In this document: piece by piece, positions 51,803 through 63,385 of the stretch
How the letters are laid out: each line of letters begins with the position of its first letter
How positions within the stretch are numbered: position 1 is the stretch's first letter
Assembly (NCBI GenBank): GCA_963971225.1
Contig: OZ020270.1
Location: 30,069,123 to 30,133,122 of the forward strand
Length of the DNA stretch: 64,000 nucleotides
DNA from: Melieria omissa
Lineage: Eukaryota; Arthropoda; Insecta; Diptera; Ulidiidae
Direction of reading: 5' to 3'
Program-made: the position numbers and the translations under genes
Notes under the pieces: model-generated
Seen by the model: only the letters and a program-made list of their open reading frames with translations
Told to the model about the DNA's origin: nothing
Databases searched by the model: none

Positions 51803-52948
51803 ATGAACTATGGACTCGGACAAACGGAAAAGAACAAACGACTGACGGACAAAAGGAGAGAGGTGGGCCCTTCCTCCGGAGACGACCTCCTGGCATCAAG
51901 CCAGGAAACCCTAATTTCCTCGATAGGAGTGGGCGCTGTGGGCCACAGCAGTTCTACCCCTACCGAGAAACCCACAACTTCAGCAGCGAACGCCAGCAAG
52001 AAACCGGCCAAACCTAGAGAACCGTCCAGGTATAAGCAGTACCAGAGAGCCTTAGCTACCCTCGGCAGGATCAGCAAGAACGAGGCTGCTGGTACTGCTC
52101 ATCCCACGGACGCGGAGGACAAGGTACGGTTTCAGAAGGTTGTCGATGAGTACTTGGTGTACAAAGCGACCCTGCCGCAAACCCCAGCAGCAACAAAACG
52201 CGACCGTTCTGCTTATGACCGTTCGAACCGCGAAACGAAGAAGGCCAAGGTTGCCGGTGCAACAGAGGCCAAACGCGTTTTTAGTGACGTAGCAAGGGAT
52301 CACCTGCAGGTGGCGCTGGTCGATGCCACCACCAATCGCAGCAAGGAAGCCTTGGAGAAATGGGGAGAGATCGAGGCCAGGTTGACACAGATGGTCATGG
52401 ACCATGTGATGAGCAACCTGGCAGCGAACCCGAAGGTGCCTCTCCCCGGTTTCGACTCGGCGGAAGTTGTTCGCGGGTATCGGGTGATCAAGTGCGAGGA
52501 CAAATTCTCGAAGGATTTCCTGGAAGGCTGCACTTCCAAGCTCGGAGAAGCAGCGGGTGGCTTGAGGCTCAAGCGCATCCCAGCCAGCGAGATCCCCAGG
52601 AGACCAAGGGCTCGCATTTGGTTGCCCAATATGACATTGGACAGTGGCAAGCTGGTGCCTTACCTGCAGGCACACAACCCGACAGTGCCAATGGCGGATC
52701 GGCAAGTCTTGAAGGCGGAGGCTCCGCAGAAAAACAGTATTTCCTTCCTCCTAGTTATTAGTGAGGAATGCTTGCCTGCCCTGGAGAGGGCAGAATACAA
52801 ACTTCGGTTTGGCGTGCGGCACGCGAGGCTGAAGGTCTTCCGCTCCTCCAATCCGGAAGAAGAGGATGCTGACGGGATCATTGATGCGCAGAAGTTGTTG
52901 GACGACGTCAGGCTAGATGATCCGGACCATACCACCCCTGTCCATTAA
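51803..52948 (+). CDS. LOA ORF1 (DUF4780-type nucleic acid-binding protein)
   Basis: 381 residues, open. The N-terminal ~170 residues are low-complexity and Lys/Thr-rich. The C-terminal ~200 residues form the domain found in ORF1 of LOA-type LINEs (VRGYRVIKCEDKFSKDFL, RIWLPNMTLDSGKLVPYLQ, YKLRFGVRHARLKVF). It would be the RNA-binding partner of ORF2. It ends TAA, three bases before the ORF2 ATG, so translation of ORF2 may depend on reinitiation. It carries no zinc knuckle. Confidence 0.85.
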   Translation: MNYGLGQTEKNKRLTDKRREVGPSSGDDLLASSQETLISSIGVGAVGHSSSTPTEKPTTSAANASKKPAKPREPSRYKQYQRALATLGRISKNEAAGTAHPTDAEDKVRFQKVVDEYLVYKATLPQTPAATKRDRSAYDRSNRETKKAKVAGATEAKRVFSDVARDHLQVALVDATTNRSKEALEKWGEIEARLTQMVMDHVMSNLAANPKVPLPGFDSAEVVRGYRVIKCEDKFSKDFLEGCTSKLGEAAGGLRLKRIPASEIPRRPRARIWLPNMTLDSGKLVPYLQAHNPTVPMADRQVLKAEAPQKNSISFLLVISEECLPALERAEYKLRFGVRHARLKVFRSSNPEEEDADGIIDAQKLLDDVRLDDPDHTTPVH

Positions 52949-52951
52949 GAT

Positions 52952-53633
52952 ATGGGGTTGAAGGTTGTCCAAGTCAACCTCCAACACTCTAAGTTGGCAA
53001 CGGACAACCTAGCCGTCCTCCTGTCGGAGGAGGATGTAGACATCGCCATCGTCCAACAGCCTTGGGTGCGGAGCACGGAGGTAAAGGGACTTCGGCTGAG
53101 CAACTACAACCTTTTCTACAAAAAGGGTGAAGGTAATCCCAAGGCGTGTATAGTTGCCAAAAAACATCTCAACACCTATCTTTTACCCCATCACAGCACC
53201 AACGAAACCACGGTGGTGGAGCTAGTTGCAGCGGGGGGCACCAACATAAAAATTGCCTCGGCCTACATGGCGCATAATAGGCCCGCGCCACCCGAAGAAG
53301 TCCGGCGGCTCATGAGCGGCGGTAACAACCGGAGTGTAGTGTTGATAGGCTCTGATGCCAATGCAAGACACACTCTATGGGGCAGCAGCGAAATCAACGA
53401 TCGGGGTGAGTCACTCTTTGATTTTATACTTAATACTAACCTGGCAGTGTGTAACAAGGGTAACACCCCAACCTTCGTCTTCCCAAGCACTGACGGATTC
53501 AGTGGTTGGGAGGAGGTCCTAGATGTTACACTACTAACTGACAATGAGCAAGTGAGGATGGATAAATGGAGAGTGTCCAGCAAAAAATCCTTTTCGGATC
53601 ACGCCTGGATACTCTTCAATTTAGAGGTCAAGT
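52952..53633 (+). pseudogene. LOA ORF2, endonuclease part
   Basis: ATG at 52952. About 227 residues of an apurinic-type endonuclease: VVQVNLQHSK, IVQQPWV, SAYMAHNRP, IGSDANARHTLWGS, RGESLFDFI and FSDHAWILF. The catalytic Glu normally found in the QEPW block is Gln here. The frame is open up to the inserted LINE, after which ORF2 resumes at 57746. Confidence 0.85.
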
Positions 53634-54081
53634 GTGTCAACACAGCTACGCGTGGGAAGACGTGCCTTTTTGTGCTCCCGGTGTTTAATGTCCGTCTCGC
53701 GCGCGTATTAATGTTCGTCCGCCGGTTGTGTTTGTTTTTTTTTTACACGGTGTCAGCTACCGCGCGTGTGCCAACAAACAAATTGCCAACAAATAATCAT
53801 TTAATAATTAACTAAAATGCAACGAAACCGATCACCGCATAAAATGCCGTTAACTCGCCGTCCGCCGCATTAAATTCTGATCGCGTGGTGTTGTTTGTGG
53901 TTCTCTTTCCGTGTCTCCCTCCTCCGTCCGTATTCAGTGGCGCTACATGCGGCCTTGTTCGACACTGGGAAATTGACTGCTCTGTGGTAAAGGCATAACA
54001 CTTACCACAGGGAACATCAATTTTTCAGTGCATCAGATTGCATTTCCGACTGCTTTCCTTGTCCTTTAACCCACCCAGGTC

Positions 54082-54810
54082 ATGGTGCTGGACAAATTTC
54101 GTATAGCCTTCTGCAACGTGCGCGCGCTCAGGGCGAACTTTTTCGCAATATACGCGTTTGTAAATCTCCACAAACCCCATGTAATGGCACTAGGTGAGAC
54201 CCAGGTGTGTGAGGATGCAGATCCACTGGATTTCCACATCCCAGGGTATCACTTACTGCCATTATTCTCTCCTCATAGGGGTCTTGCCCTTTATGTGTGC
54301 AGTAATGTTGCGCACCAGTGCCAGCAACAACTATACACGACGGATGCCGAATTTACCTCCATGTGGGTTAAATTCAATATCCAGTCGCACATTCTGCTCT
54401 TCTGCTTTCTGTACAGAAGCCCGAATTCAGGGAGAGATTTTACTTATACCAAGTTTGATCTTCTCTCTGATTCTATTTCCCATATTCTGGAATCGTATCT
54501 GAATAGTGAAATTGTAGTTGCTGGTGATTTCAATATTCATAATTCCAATTGGCTACGCCATTCCAGCCACACAACTCCTGAAGGTTTGTATGTCGAGCTC
54601 TTTGCCGAGTCTAATAACTTGACTCAAATAGTGCATGAACCAACGCATATCCCGTGCGTTGAGGGGCAAGCTCTCAATACTCTAGACCTTTTTCTCACTT
54701 CACATCATGAAAAATATGATGTTGAAATGCACGCACCTCTTGGAAACTCGGACCATTGCACCATTTTGGCGTCTTTTTCATACTCTTCTATCCGCAATGC
54801 TTCGCCTTTA
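54082..54810 (+). pseudogene. CR1/L2-group endonuclease
   Basis: ATG at 54082. Endonuclease with FRIAFCNVRALRANF, ALGETQV (catalytic Glu), VAGDFNIHNSNWL, TLDLFLTS and LGNSDHCTI; all expected active-site residues are visible. It continues after the MITE at 55545. 53634-54081 upstream is non-coding leader. Confidence 0.88.
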
Positions 54811-55540
54811 GCCCCGAGGCTCCCCTGGATTTGGACCGAAAAATCGTTTTTTTTTTTGCATAAAACGAAGGCTACATATATGTAGAATATGTGTGTAAAA
54901 GGATTTTTTGATACGACGCGTATTTTCATGGGAGAACACACCTGTCTCACGCGCGCTACGGGACGCTCCACTGCTCTAATTTGCCGCAAACGCGTTTATC
55001 TCGAAACCATTTTTTCCATTCTAACTGAAATCCCCGGACTTGATCTAATGATCCGATTTTCTTCATCTAAAAACTGCTCGAATGTATTTGATTTTCTGTA
55101 TGCCTTGAACTAACAATTTGCATAAATAGTTATATATTTTTAATTTTTAAATGTGGTTGAAATTAAAAAAAGGTGCAAAAAATTGATTTTTTTACTTCAA
55201 ATATTCATTGTGCAAGAATTTTCCGTTTAAATTTTTTGAGTCTAGTTCAATGCACAGACAATTTTGTTATCTTTAAGTAATGACAATGCTTTTTGATTTC
55301 AGTCCACTACAAGAGGCTGCAGGATTACAGTTCTCGAGCGATGTTTGGCGCGCAGAGGCCTACGGAAATCGCCATTTTGTAGCCGCCATTTTGAATTTCA
55401 TCAAGTTTTTTAACTTTTTAAACTCCTAAATAATAGACGAATGTAATAGTCAAAACCGGAAGTTTGTACGCCTTTTCATTATCCCACAAAAAAATTACAA
55501 ACTTTGCCTTATTTTTGCCCAAATCCAGGGGAGCCTTCCC
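54811..55540. mobile_element. TTAA-flanked MITE, copy 2
   Basis: 730 bp. Right flank TTAA (55541-55544); left flank TTTA (54807-54810), one change from TTAA. Inverted sub-terminal block AGGCTCCCCTGGATTTGG is perfect on both sides. Shared features with 1339-2065: length, CGAAAAATCG plus T-run plus GCATAA near the left end, and a TGATTTCAG word in the right half. No transposase. Confidence 0.8.
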
Positions 55541-55544
55541 TTAA

Positions 55545-57659
55545 TGTGGAAGTATGATAAAGCTAACTGGAGTGGACTTAACGATTTTTTCACCCACTTC
55601 AATTGGAAATTGTGTTTTCTTGATAGAAACATAAATGCCGCAGCCAAAATGGTTGAAGAAATTATATTATTAGGAATGCGGTCCTTCATCCCTAATAAGC
55701 TGGTTTGCCTTAAACCCAAGGACAATATCTGGTTTAATGAGACATGCAGAATTGCTGTCAGGTCCAAAGAGGAAGCTTTCAGAACATGGCAGGCAAATAA
55801 AAATGCCGCCACTGAACAGCTGCCTAAACAGGATAGAAATCCATGCAATGCCATGCACGAACAGCGCCAAAGGAAAAAAGTTCTTCAATGCCAGCGTGGT
55901 AGTAAGAACTTCTGGTCATTCGTTAAGAAGGTGAAGAATCAAACATCGTCTTCAATTCCAACTCTCCTTAACAATGATCAAATCATCACTCACTCGGTTG
56001 ATAAAGCTTTTTTGTTGGCTAAAATTTTCGCAGACAATTCCTCTCTGCCCCCAGCGATCAACCACTACCTGTAGTCGAGAACGTATCTTGCTCTATGCCA
56101 GAAATTCATTTTCGGACACGGGTAGTTAAAAGAGTGCTTGCAAATCTCGATGTAAATAAGGCTTCAGGGCCGGACGGCATTCCAGCCCTTGTTTTGCAAA
56201 AGTGCGCTACCTCACTGGCTTGCCCATTACGCAAACTTTTCAACATGTTATACACCACAGGTGTATTTCCGACATGTTGGAAGGTGGCAAATGTTCAACC
56301 AGTTCCTAAAAAAGGCAAGACTACTGACCCTGCGAACTACCGACCTATAGCAATCTGTACGGTGCTTTCCAAAGTAATGGAAAGCATTGTAAACTTCAAC
56401 CTTGTGAAATATCTGCAGCACAATAGACTGCTAAGTGACCGCCAATACGGCTTCCGAAGACAACGATCGACGGGAGACTTTATGGCGGTACTCACCGAGA
56501 AATGGAACCATAGCATTCTAAACCTCGGTGAAAACAAGGTTGTTGCATTGGATATTTCCAAGGCCTTTGACCGGGTGTGGCATAAAGCACTCGTGTCAAA
56601 ATTGATTGCCTATGGTGTCGGTAGTACCTTCTCTCGTTGGATTACGAGCTTCCTCTATGATCGCTCTATTCGTGTTGTAGTAGACGGCATAGCCTCGGAA
56701 AAGCATTCCCTTAGCGCGGGAGTGCCGCAGGGTTCGGTCCTTTCTCCAACCGTCTTCCTGATCTTCATCAACGACCTGTTGTCGTCGACGAAGAATCCCA
56801 TCTACTCGTTTGCGGATGACAGCACCATTTGTCATTCATACTCCTTCACAAAGCGTCCCAGCTCTGTGGAGATTGAGAGAGAACGGCGCCGTATGAATGA
56901 CACACTTAATAGCGACCTACAAACAATCTCCAAGTAGGGTCAAGCGAACAGGGTCGATTTTAATCCCCGCAAGACCCAATGTTGTCTGTTATCCCACAAA
57001 CGAGTCTCCCCACATCCCTGGTTATGGGTGGTGTGGGTATTGCGGAATCGGCAGCTCTTGATGTTCTGGGCATGTCCATTAAGAACGATCTTCGTTGGAA
57101 CGATCATATTTTTGGCGTGTCGAAAGAAGCAGCCAAGTGCCTCGGCTTCGTAAAGCGGTGCAAAAAATATTTCACTCCGTCTGATCTCCGCATTATTTAC
57201 ACTACCTATATCCGACCTAAAATGGAGTTTAACTCGCACCTATGGGCGGGGGCTTCAAAAACCGATTTGGAGCTCCTGGACCGGGTGCAAACCCGTGCGA
57301 TTAAACTTATAGGGGACAGTAGGGCATCCAGCTCTATTGACTCCTTAGAACATCGTCGAAACGTGGCGTGTGTGGTGTTGTTTTACCGATACTTTTTCGG
57401 TAATTGTTCAGTGGAGATGAGCAGCTTGATGCCATCACTCCGGGTATTCCCACGGGCAACCCGTTTGAACACTGGCGCCCATGCATTCCACGTTGAAACG
57501 ATGTTCCAGCGCACTACGCATTACAGAGAAAGTTCGTTTCTGGCCCGCACAGCGCGGCTGTGGAATGGTCTCCCTGCGGATATCTTCCCCAGCACTTATG
57601 ATCTCGATGGGTTCAAGGCAAGAGTCCATAACCACTTCACTCTTAACCCTATCTCCTAA
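55545..57659 (+). pseudogene. CR1/L2-group reverse transcriptase
   Basis: Coding resumes with WKYDKANWSGLNDFF. A stop at 56072-56074 separates the linker from the RT frame 56095-56937, which has NKASGPDGIPALVLQK, NYRPIAICTVLSKVME, LDISKAFDRVWH, GVPQGSVLSPTVF and the catalytic FADD (YSFADDSTIC). A stop and frameshift follow near 56937. 56979-57659 holds the thumb and C-terminus (LGMSIKNDLRWNDHI, ARTARLWNGLPADIF). Three lesions plus the MITE disable it. Confidence 0.88.
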
Positions 57660-57745
57660 CCTTTATATCCTTCCTGAACCAACGCAATGCCTCGCATTAA
57701 TAGGGGTCATCCCCTGCGCGTTTATTCGAGTTAAAAAAAAAAAAA

Positions 57746-60605
57746 CCACCCCCGCCATATCGTAACCCTAGACGTACCAACTGGAATCGATTCGCCGGCA
57801 TGATCCGCAATAGGATAGGCGGAGTACGCCCTGCCAGTATATCCTCAGTGGCGGACATTTACCACAGAATCGAGCAGTTGGAAAACGCGATGGCTTCCGC
57901 GTTCAAAACGTCTTGTCCAATCAAATACTCTAAGAAATCGTGGAACGATGAATTATCCCGTCAGAGATCGGAGGTCCGGAGGTCATTCAATCTAAGCTAT
58001 TCTACGGGTAACTGGCAAAATTACAAGAATAGCCTAAGGAAGTATAAAAAGGCGGTAAGGGACTCCAAAAACAAGGGTTGCAGGAATTTCTGTTCAGCCA
58101 TAGAAACCACCAAAGATTCGGCTAGGCTAAGTAAGGTGTTGTCAAGGGACCACACCTGCCCCTCATACATCAAGAAGCCGAATGGCTCCTGGACTGAGAG
58201 TACTGAGGAGGCCTTAGACCTGCTGTTAAGTACGCACTTTCCAGGGTGCGAAAAGGAGGAACCACGGATAAGGCATCAGATACTAAATCTGCCCCCAATC
58301 AGTGACAACACCATTATAACTAGGGAAAATCTCGCATGCGCCATAAAAAGCTTTTCCCCCTATAAGTCCCCGGGCCCAGATGGCATCATTTCAATGATGC
58401 TACAGGAGTCCCAAGACTCAGTTTTACCCTCGAGGTCATTTTTAAGGCCTGCCTAGCCTGGAACTACATTCCCATTAGTTGGAGGCGCGTTAAGGTCGTC
58501 TTTATTCCCAAGGTAGGGAAAAGAGGCCATGAGTCGGCGAAGGACTTTCGGCCCATAAGTCTGACATCTTTCGTGCTCAAGACCCGTGAGCGACTCCTCG
58601 ACCTCCATATACGTAAGGAGGTAGAGTATAAGTTGTCAGCAGCCCAACATGCATACCTGAAGGGAAAGTCAACGGAGACAGCCCTTCACGAAGTAGTACG
58701 AACAGTGGAAAGATCACTGGTGTACAAACAATACACATTGACGGCCTTTATGGACATAGAAGGTGCTTTTAACAACATAGAGAATAGCGCGATAGAGTCA
58801 TCGCTGGTGAACCTTGGAGTAAACGTACATGTTCGCAGCCGGGCCACTGCAATACTCCAATCGAGGGTGGTGAGCGCAACGCTCGGAAACGCACACCTTA
58901 CAAAATGGGAAACCAGGGGCACACCACAAGGGGGGGGGTATTATCGCCTCTCTTGTGGGTCTGTGCCATTGACAGCATCCTAACAGAACTTAACCGGAGA
59001 GGAGTCAAAACGGTTGCGTATGCGGACGACGTGGTTTTAATGGCATCGGGAATGAGCCCTGATGTGATTAGCGGAATCCTTCAGGGTAGTTTGGACGAGT
59101 TAAGTGCTTGGTGTAAGGGACGTGGACTAAGCATTAACCCCAGTAAAACTGAACTGATACTGTTTACCACCCGCACTAAGATACCAACCTTTAGACGGCC
59201 TCATCTTGGGAACGTTACATTACCCCTCTCGTCCAGTGCCAGATACCTTGGGGTAATTCTAGACCCCAAACTGAACTGGAGGCTAAATATAGAGCATAGA
59301 ATAAACAAAGCAGGATTTGCACTTTATTCCTGCAGGAAAATGATAGGAAGGAGGTGGGGCCTCCGACCAAGTCTAATGCTTTGGATGTTCAAGATGGTTG
59401 TGCGTCCAATACTATCATACGGAGCTCTTGTCTGGTGGAAAGCCCTCAGGAGGGAATATAACATCACCAACCTCGGTAGATTATAAAGAACAGCTTGTGC
59501 CGGAACTACGGGAGCGATTAGATCCTGCCCTGGAGAGGCGCTAAACGTGCTGACGCACTTGCTTTCCGTTGATCTGCACATTATGAAAATCGCAATTCTT
59601 AGTTCTCTCAGGCTGAGAGAAACCGGTGGCTGCAGAGACAGACCGTATGGCCATGGCAGTCTACTATCATAAGGGCAAAGGAACCTTCCTACAACTACGG
59701 ATTACGCTATTCCCATCATTGCTTTTGGGAAAAACTACGATATCCGTACCCCCTCCCGTCTAGAATGGAAGAGAGGGAACAACCTTAATAACCTGGATAC
59801 CACGATTTACACGGATGGCTCCAAGATGGTATGCGGAGTAGGAGCAGGAGTCTTCTCGGAACACCTTAAACTAAATGTGTCTTTCCGTCTCCCCAATACA
59901 GCAAGCGTTTTCCAGGCGGAAGTGCTTGCTATTAGAGAAGCATATAGGATGGCACTGGCAGACACATCCTACAAAAGCCACATCACTATACTTTCCGACA
60001 GCCTATTTGCGATCAAGGTACTAGGATTCTGTCGTCAAAACTAGTGCGGGAGTGCAGGAAGCTCCTCACAGAGCTGGCTCATAGGTACAGAGTTACCTTG
60101 ATATGGGTGCCAGGGCACAAGAACATTGAAGGGAACGAAAGAGCCGATGAGCTAGCTCGGAGAGTCTCCGCTCTTGATGAAAGCGAGGCGTTGGCGGTTC
60201 ACGCCCCACTGGGCTCCATCAAGAGCGAGGTCTCGAAGGACTTCTTCGCCAAAGCCAACACTAGATGGCAGAGGACGGAATTCTGTAAAACCTGCAGACT
60301 ACTTTGGCCAACATACGACAAGAACAAGACCGCAGAGCTCTTGAACAAGGGCCGCCGGGATGTGGCAAGACTGGCCTATTGGCGAGCACGCGGCAAAAAT
60401 GGGGATCCCATACAATACCAGCTGTCACAGCTGTGAAAACCCGGACGAGAAAGAAACCGTACACCACTTCCTCTGCGACTGCCCGGCGCTATCAAGAAGG
60501 AGATGGAAAACGCTGGGAAAACCGACATTCCAGAATTTCGAGGAGATAGCAAAGTGCAGTGTAAACTCGCTACTCTCTTTTATTAACCTCTCGGACTGGA
60601 TATAG
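57746..60605 (+). pseudogene. LOA ORF2: RT, RNase H, Cys-His end
   Basis: 57746-58420: linker and first RT motif (YKSPGPDGIISMML). Frameshift near 58425. 58490-58930: DFRPISLTSFVLKT, FMDIEGAFNNIE, TRGTPQGG. A G9 run at 58930-58938 shifts the frame. 58940-59486: the catalytic YADD (VAYADDVVLMASG) and ARYLGVILDPKLNW. RNase H 59800-60190: TDGSK, the Glu/Asp blocks, and PGHKNIEGNERADELA. The last frame has CHSCENPDEKETVHHFLCDCPAL. Six or more frame breaks. Retained RNase H agrees with the LOA clade. Confidence 0.85.
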
Positions 60606-60764
60606 AGGATATATATGGATATATATAAACATACAGTCCAGAAGACATCGCACAGCATACCCTAGTGTACCTACCGGGAATAGTGGTAACAAAACGGCGC
60701 CAACGCGCTAATTGGATGATGGAACATCACCACTTGAACCAACCAACCAACTTGCGTCATTGTA

Positions 60765-61630
60765 AAAACCTTCATTGTTATTATTGCGTTGCACTGAATG
60801 ATTTGCTCAAATGTTATCAGTTCTGTAATAGTTATTGTTAGCTCTACTTCCTTGATTAGCGTTGTTAAATGTTCGTCTAGTTTGCACAGAATAATTTTGC
60901 TGACGCGTATTGCAATCGCGCATTTGTTGTTGTTCATTTCTATGCTCAAATTGGTTATTTGATTGTCTTTGTTGTTGTGTGTTTCTATCATAGGTTTGTA
61001 AGTTTTGATTTGAATATTGCATGTTGTTGTTAAACGATTTTTTTGATTGTTACTGTATTTTAAATAACCATTCGTTTTAATTATTTCATAGGCCTCTCTA
61101 AAACTAGCAGGATTACGACTAACAATAATGCTTTTAACGGGTTCTGGCAAACCGTGTTTAAATGAGTGCATTGTAATTCTCGCATTGCTACTAGCTTCAA
61201 AAGTACGGATGTTCCCCTAAAAATATAAGGCGTTATTTAACCGGCACAAATAAGTGTTTAATTTGTTATAAAAGTTTTCTATTGAGGAGTCACAACGACA
61301 TGATCTAATTTTGTCAATAAGCTCGTCAGCCGAGTCTCTTTCGCCATGATTTTCAATTAAAATTCTTTTTATTTCTGGCCACGTATTTCAATTTCCATTA
61401 ATAAGTAAACTTTTTCTGGCATTACCAACAATTTTATCTTTTATAAGTCCCAACAGTAATTGTTTATAAATATCATCGAATGAATTAAGAATAGGAACCA
61501 TTGAATCAATGCGTTCCAAAAAATTTATTAAACCATTCCTGTCCCCATCATACTGTGCAATACTACTTAGGTTAGATAAAATAATTTTAAATCTAGTATT
61601 AGTATCCACGTTTTCCGTGGTTGTCTTCAT
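60765..61630 (-). pseudogene. gag: Element E gag
   Basis: Minus strand, ATG at 61630-61628. The N-terminal part (KIILSNLSSIAQYDGDRNGL, NSFDDIYKQLLLGLIKDKI), then the C-terminal part LPEPVKSIIVSRNPASFREA and IIKTNGYLKY, match Gags of 17.6/297-type errantiviruses. A Gln/Asn/Arg-rich tail follows. Stops at 61388 and near 61218 and a frameshift break it. The pro/pol part is at 50762-51376, beyond the LOA insertion. Confidence 0.75.
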
Positions 61631-61854
61631 CTGCTATCAGTCCGTCCTCTTTTAAGTGGTATGTTTTCTAGTTTGGTATATTGGTGAAGTTGTTGATGAT
61701 TTTTCAGTAGTACAGTACAGTCGCTTGATCTTTATGTTGACTTGTTGTCGTTCGATGGTCAGGTGTTGTGGGTGTTAAATATTTGGTGTTGTTGAGAGTA
61801 CTTGCGTTGTAGTTACAATTGGTGCTCTTGTTACTCTTGATGTTTGTTGCTTGG

Positions 61855-62460
61855 ACATATCGCACACGCACTACAAAAGTGGTGGGCGCAATGCATCTAT
61901 CTACTAATAAGCAGAAGCTCAGTATATTTTGTTGTTGTTAACTGTTGCTAAAATACAGTTAGGTCTCTCTTCATGTCAGAAGTTTGATACTATTTGATCG
62001 ATGCAGCTCAATGCAAAAGAGTCCTAACTCAAATTGTGTCACTTTTGACGAAAGAAATTTTTGTTAAACTTAATTTTAAGCAAAATTCTGACAATTTTTG
62101 TATATTTTTTTAATATTAAAATTAATTATGAATTTTCTAATTTTTTCTTTAAACTTTTTAACTCTCATTTATAATTATTAAATTCAGAAAAAGTGGCATA
62201 ACTTGAAATAATTCGGTAATTATTGAATTAATGTTTTGATGATATAAACAGTCACAACTCAAAATTTTGGATTTTCTAGTGTAAAATAAAAAAAAAGTTC
62301 TTGCAACATATCATAAAGCGTAATCTGTAAGGATTTTCTACTGAACGGTCTATACGTTATTTAAAAAAAATGTTTATTTAGCTCAAAAACAGTTTTTTGC
62401 GTTTCCTGAAAAATCAAAAATTTTGAGTTGTGTCACTTTTGTTGTGCGTGTGCGATATGT
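61855..62460. mobile_element. TIR element, 27-bp ends, superfamily unknown
   Basis: 606 bp with inverted ends ACATATCGCACACGCAC, then W, then ACAAAAGTG (one mismatch in 27). Words such as GTGTCACTTTTG repeat near both ends. No target duplication was found and no transposase. It lies in the leader region of element E. Confidence 0.65.
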
Positions 62461-62846
62461 AATTATTGGTGACGCTGTTGCCTTTATGTTTTTTGTTGTA
62501 ATTTACTGGTGACGTAAAATAAGTGTACAGTTTCTTATTCTTGATGTTCTCGTTCACTTCTTGTCATAGTTAGTTATTTCTGTTCCTTTTTTCTTTTCTT
62601 ATGTTTCGGAGTCTCTTGCACATTAAATTGTTGATGAAGCTTCTGTAATCACGCTTCTTATTGAGATTTATTGTTCACATGAAATTAATTTATATGCGCT
62701 TGCTCCAAATGTTTTTGTCCACTTATTGTCACAAATGTTTATTCTTTCTACCTTTGATATCACTTTCACATAATTATGTAATTATTACTGAAGCTAAGTG
62801 CTAATGAAGTTGAAGTCTGTTTTTTTTCTATTGCACTCTATACTCA
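62461..62846 (-). other. Probable element E leader, non-coding
   Basis: AT-rich, with words (GTCACCAATAATTAC, GTCACCAGTAAATTAC on the minus strand) resembling the E leader left of the TIR element. No LTR recognised. Confidence 0.4.
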
Positions 62847-63105
62847 TGTTGTGGAACCAGAGAGCCGCCATCAGTGTTTATTTACTTATTCCCCTTTTTT
62901 CTGAAATAACTGTATTTTTCGTTAAGTTGCACATATAAAAGAATCACATCGCACATTTCAGTGCAGTTGTTCAGTTGACAGTTGTTCAGCTGTCGTTACG
63001 TTTAGTCATATTGTACTCGGTCGAACGGTCGCAAATACTCAATAAAGAATAAGTTGTTAAAGGGCTTAAGCCAAATCTCAGCGTTTTCTTTTTAGTTCTA
63101 AAACA
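62847..63105 (+). repeat. BEL/Pao-type 5' LTR (element F)
   Basis: 259 bp, TGTTGTGGAACC to TTCTAAAACA, with an AATAAAGAATAAG signal near 63040. It is followed by TGGTCCTTCGAGCCGG (63111-63126), the leader sequence I associate with insect BEL/Pao (roo-type) elements. The left side is element E leader. Confidence 0.65.
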
Positions 63106-63385
63106 TTTTCTGGTCCTTCGAGCCGGATCGTCCGGCTATTGGTTTGAGTGAACATCTCGGGCACCGCGCACCACGTGCCGAGACAGCAAGTGTACTCCGA
63201 GTTGCCGCGCCACCGCGTACCATGCGGCGTGATTGCTTAGTATTTCGCAGTCGGAGAGCTCGATCGTTCCACCGTGTAGGAAGCGCCGTTTCGACTGTGT
63301 TTCCGGATAATTGTGCCACCGCGCATCACGTTGCACTGACCCTTTTGCATAGCCTCCAGTTTGGAGTTCTAGACTTTTCGCTCTT
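63106..63385 (+). other. Element F leader
   Basis: GC-rich for this window, starting with the primer-site region and interrupted by the LINE at 63386. No gag start is visible before the interruption. Short frames on both strands have no motif. Confidence 0.5.

Larger units (their letters stand above)
53634..57745 (+). mobile_element. CR1/L2-group LINE, copy 1, inserted in LOA ORF2
   Basis: 4.1 kb with a 448-bp 5' leader, endonuclease, RT and an A-rich 3' end (A13 near 57733). LOA coding stops at 53633 and resumes just after. The target duplication is not clear. The RT motif FADD with Ser-Thr following, and the C-terminal FLARTARLWNGLP block, suggest the CR1/L2/Daphne group. A TTAA MITE (54811-55540) interrupts it. 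Confidence 0.8.
51377..60751 (+). mobile_element. LOA-clade non-LTR retrotransposon
   Basis: Two ORFs: an ORF1 of the DUF4780 type and an ORF2 with endonuclease, RT, RNase H and a terminal Cys-His motif, the combination seen in LOA-group LINEs. It ends in CCAA repeats (60738-60751). A diverged duplication (TGCCGTCAGTGTA at 51364-51376, TTGCGTCATTGTA at 60752-60764) marks insertion into element E. The 5' UTR is 51377-51802. A CR1/L2-group LINE (53634-57745) interrupts ORF2. Confidence 0.85.

Noticed and set aside
54889..55113. 74-codon frame
   Set aside because: Lies inside the TTAA MITE and has no motif.
53620..57760. Target duplication of the CR1/L2-group LINE in LOA
   Set aside because: Candidates are only two to three A residues next to the tail; not distinguishable from chance.
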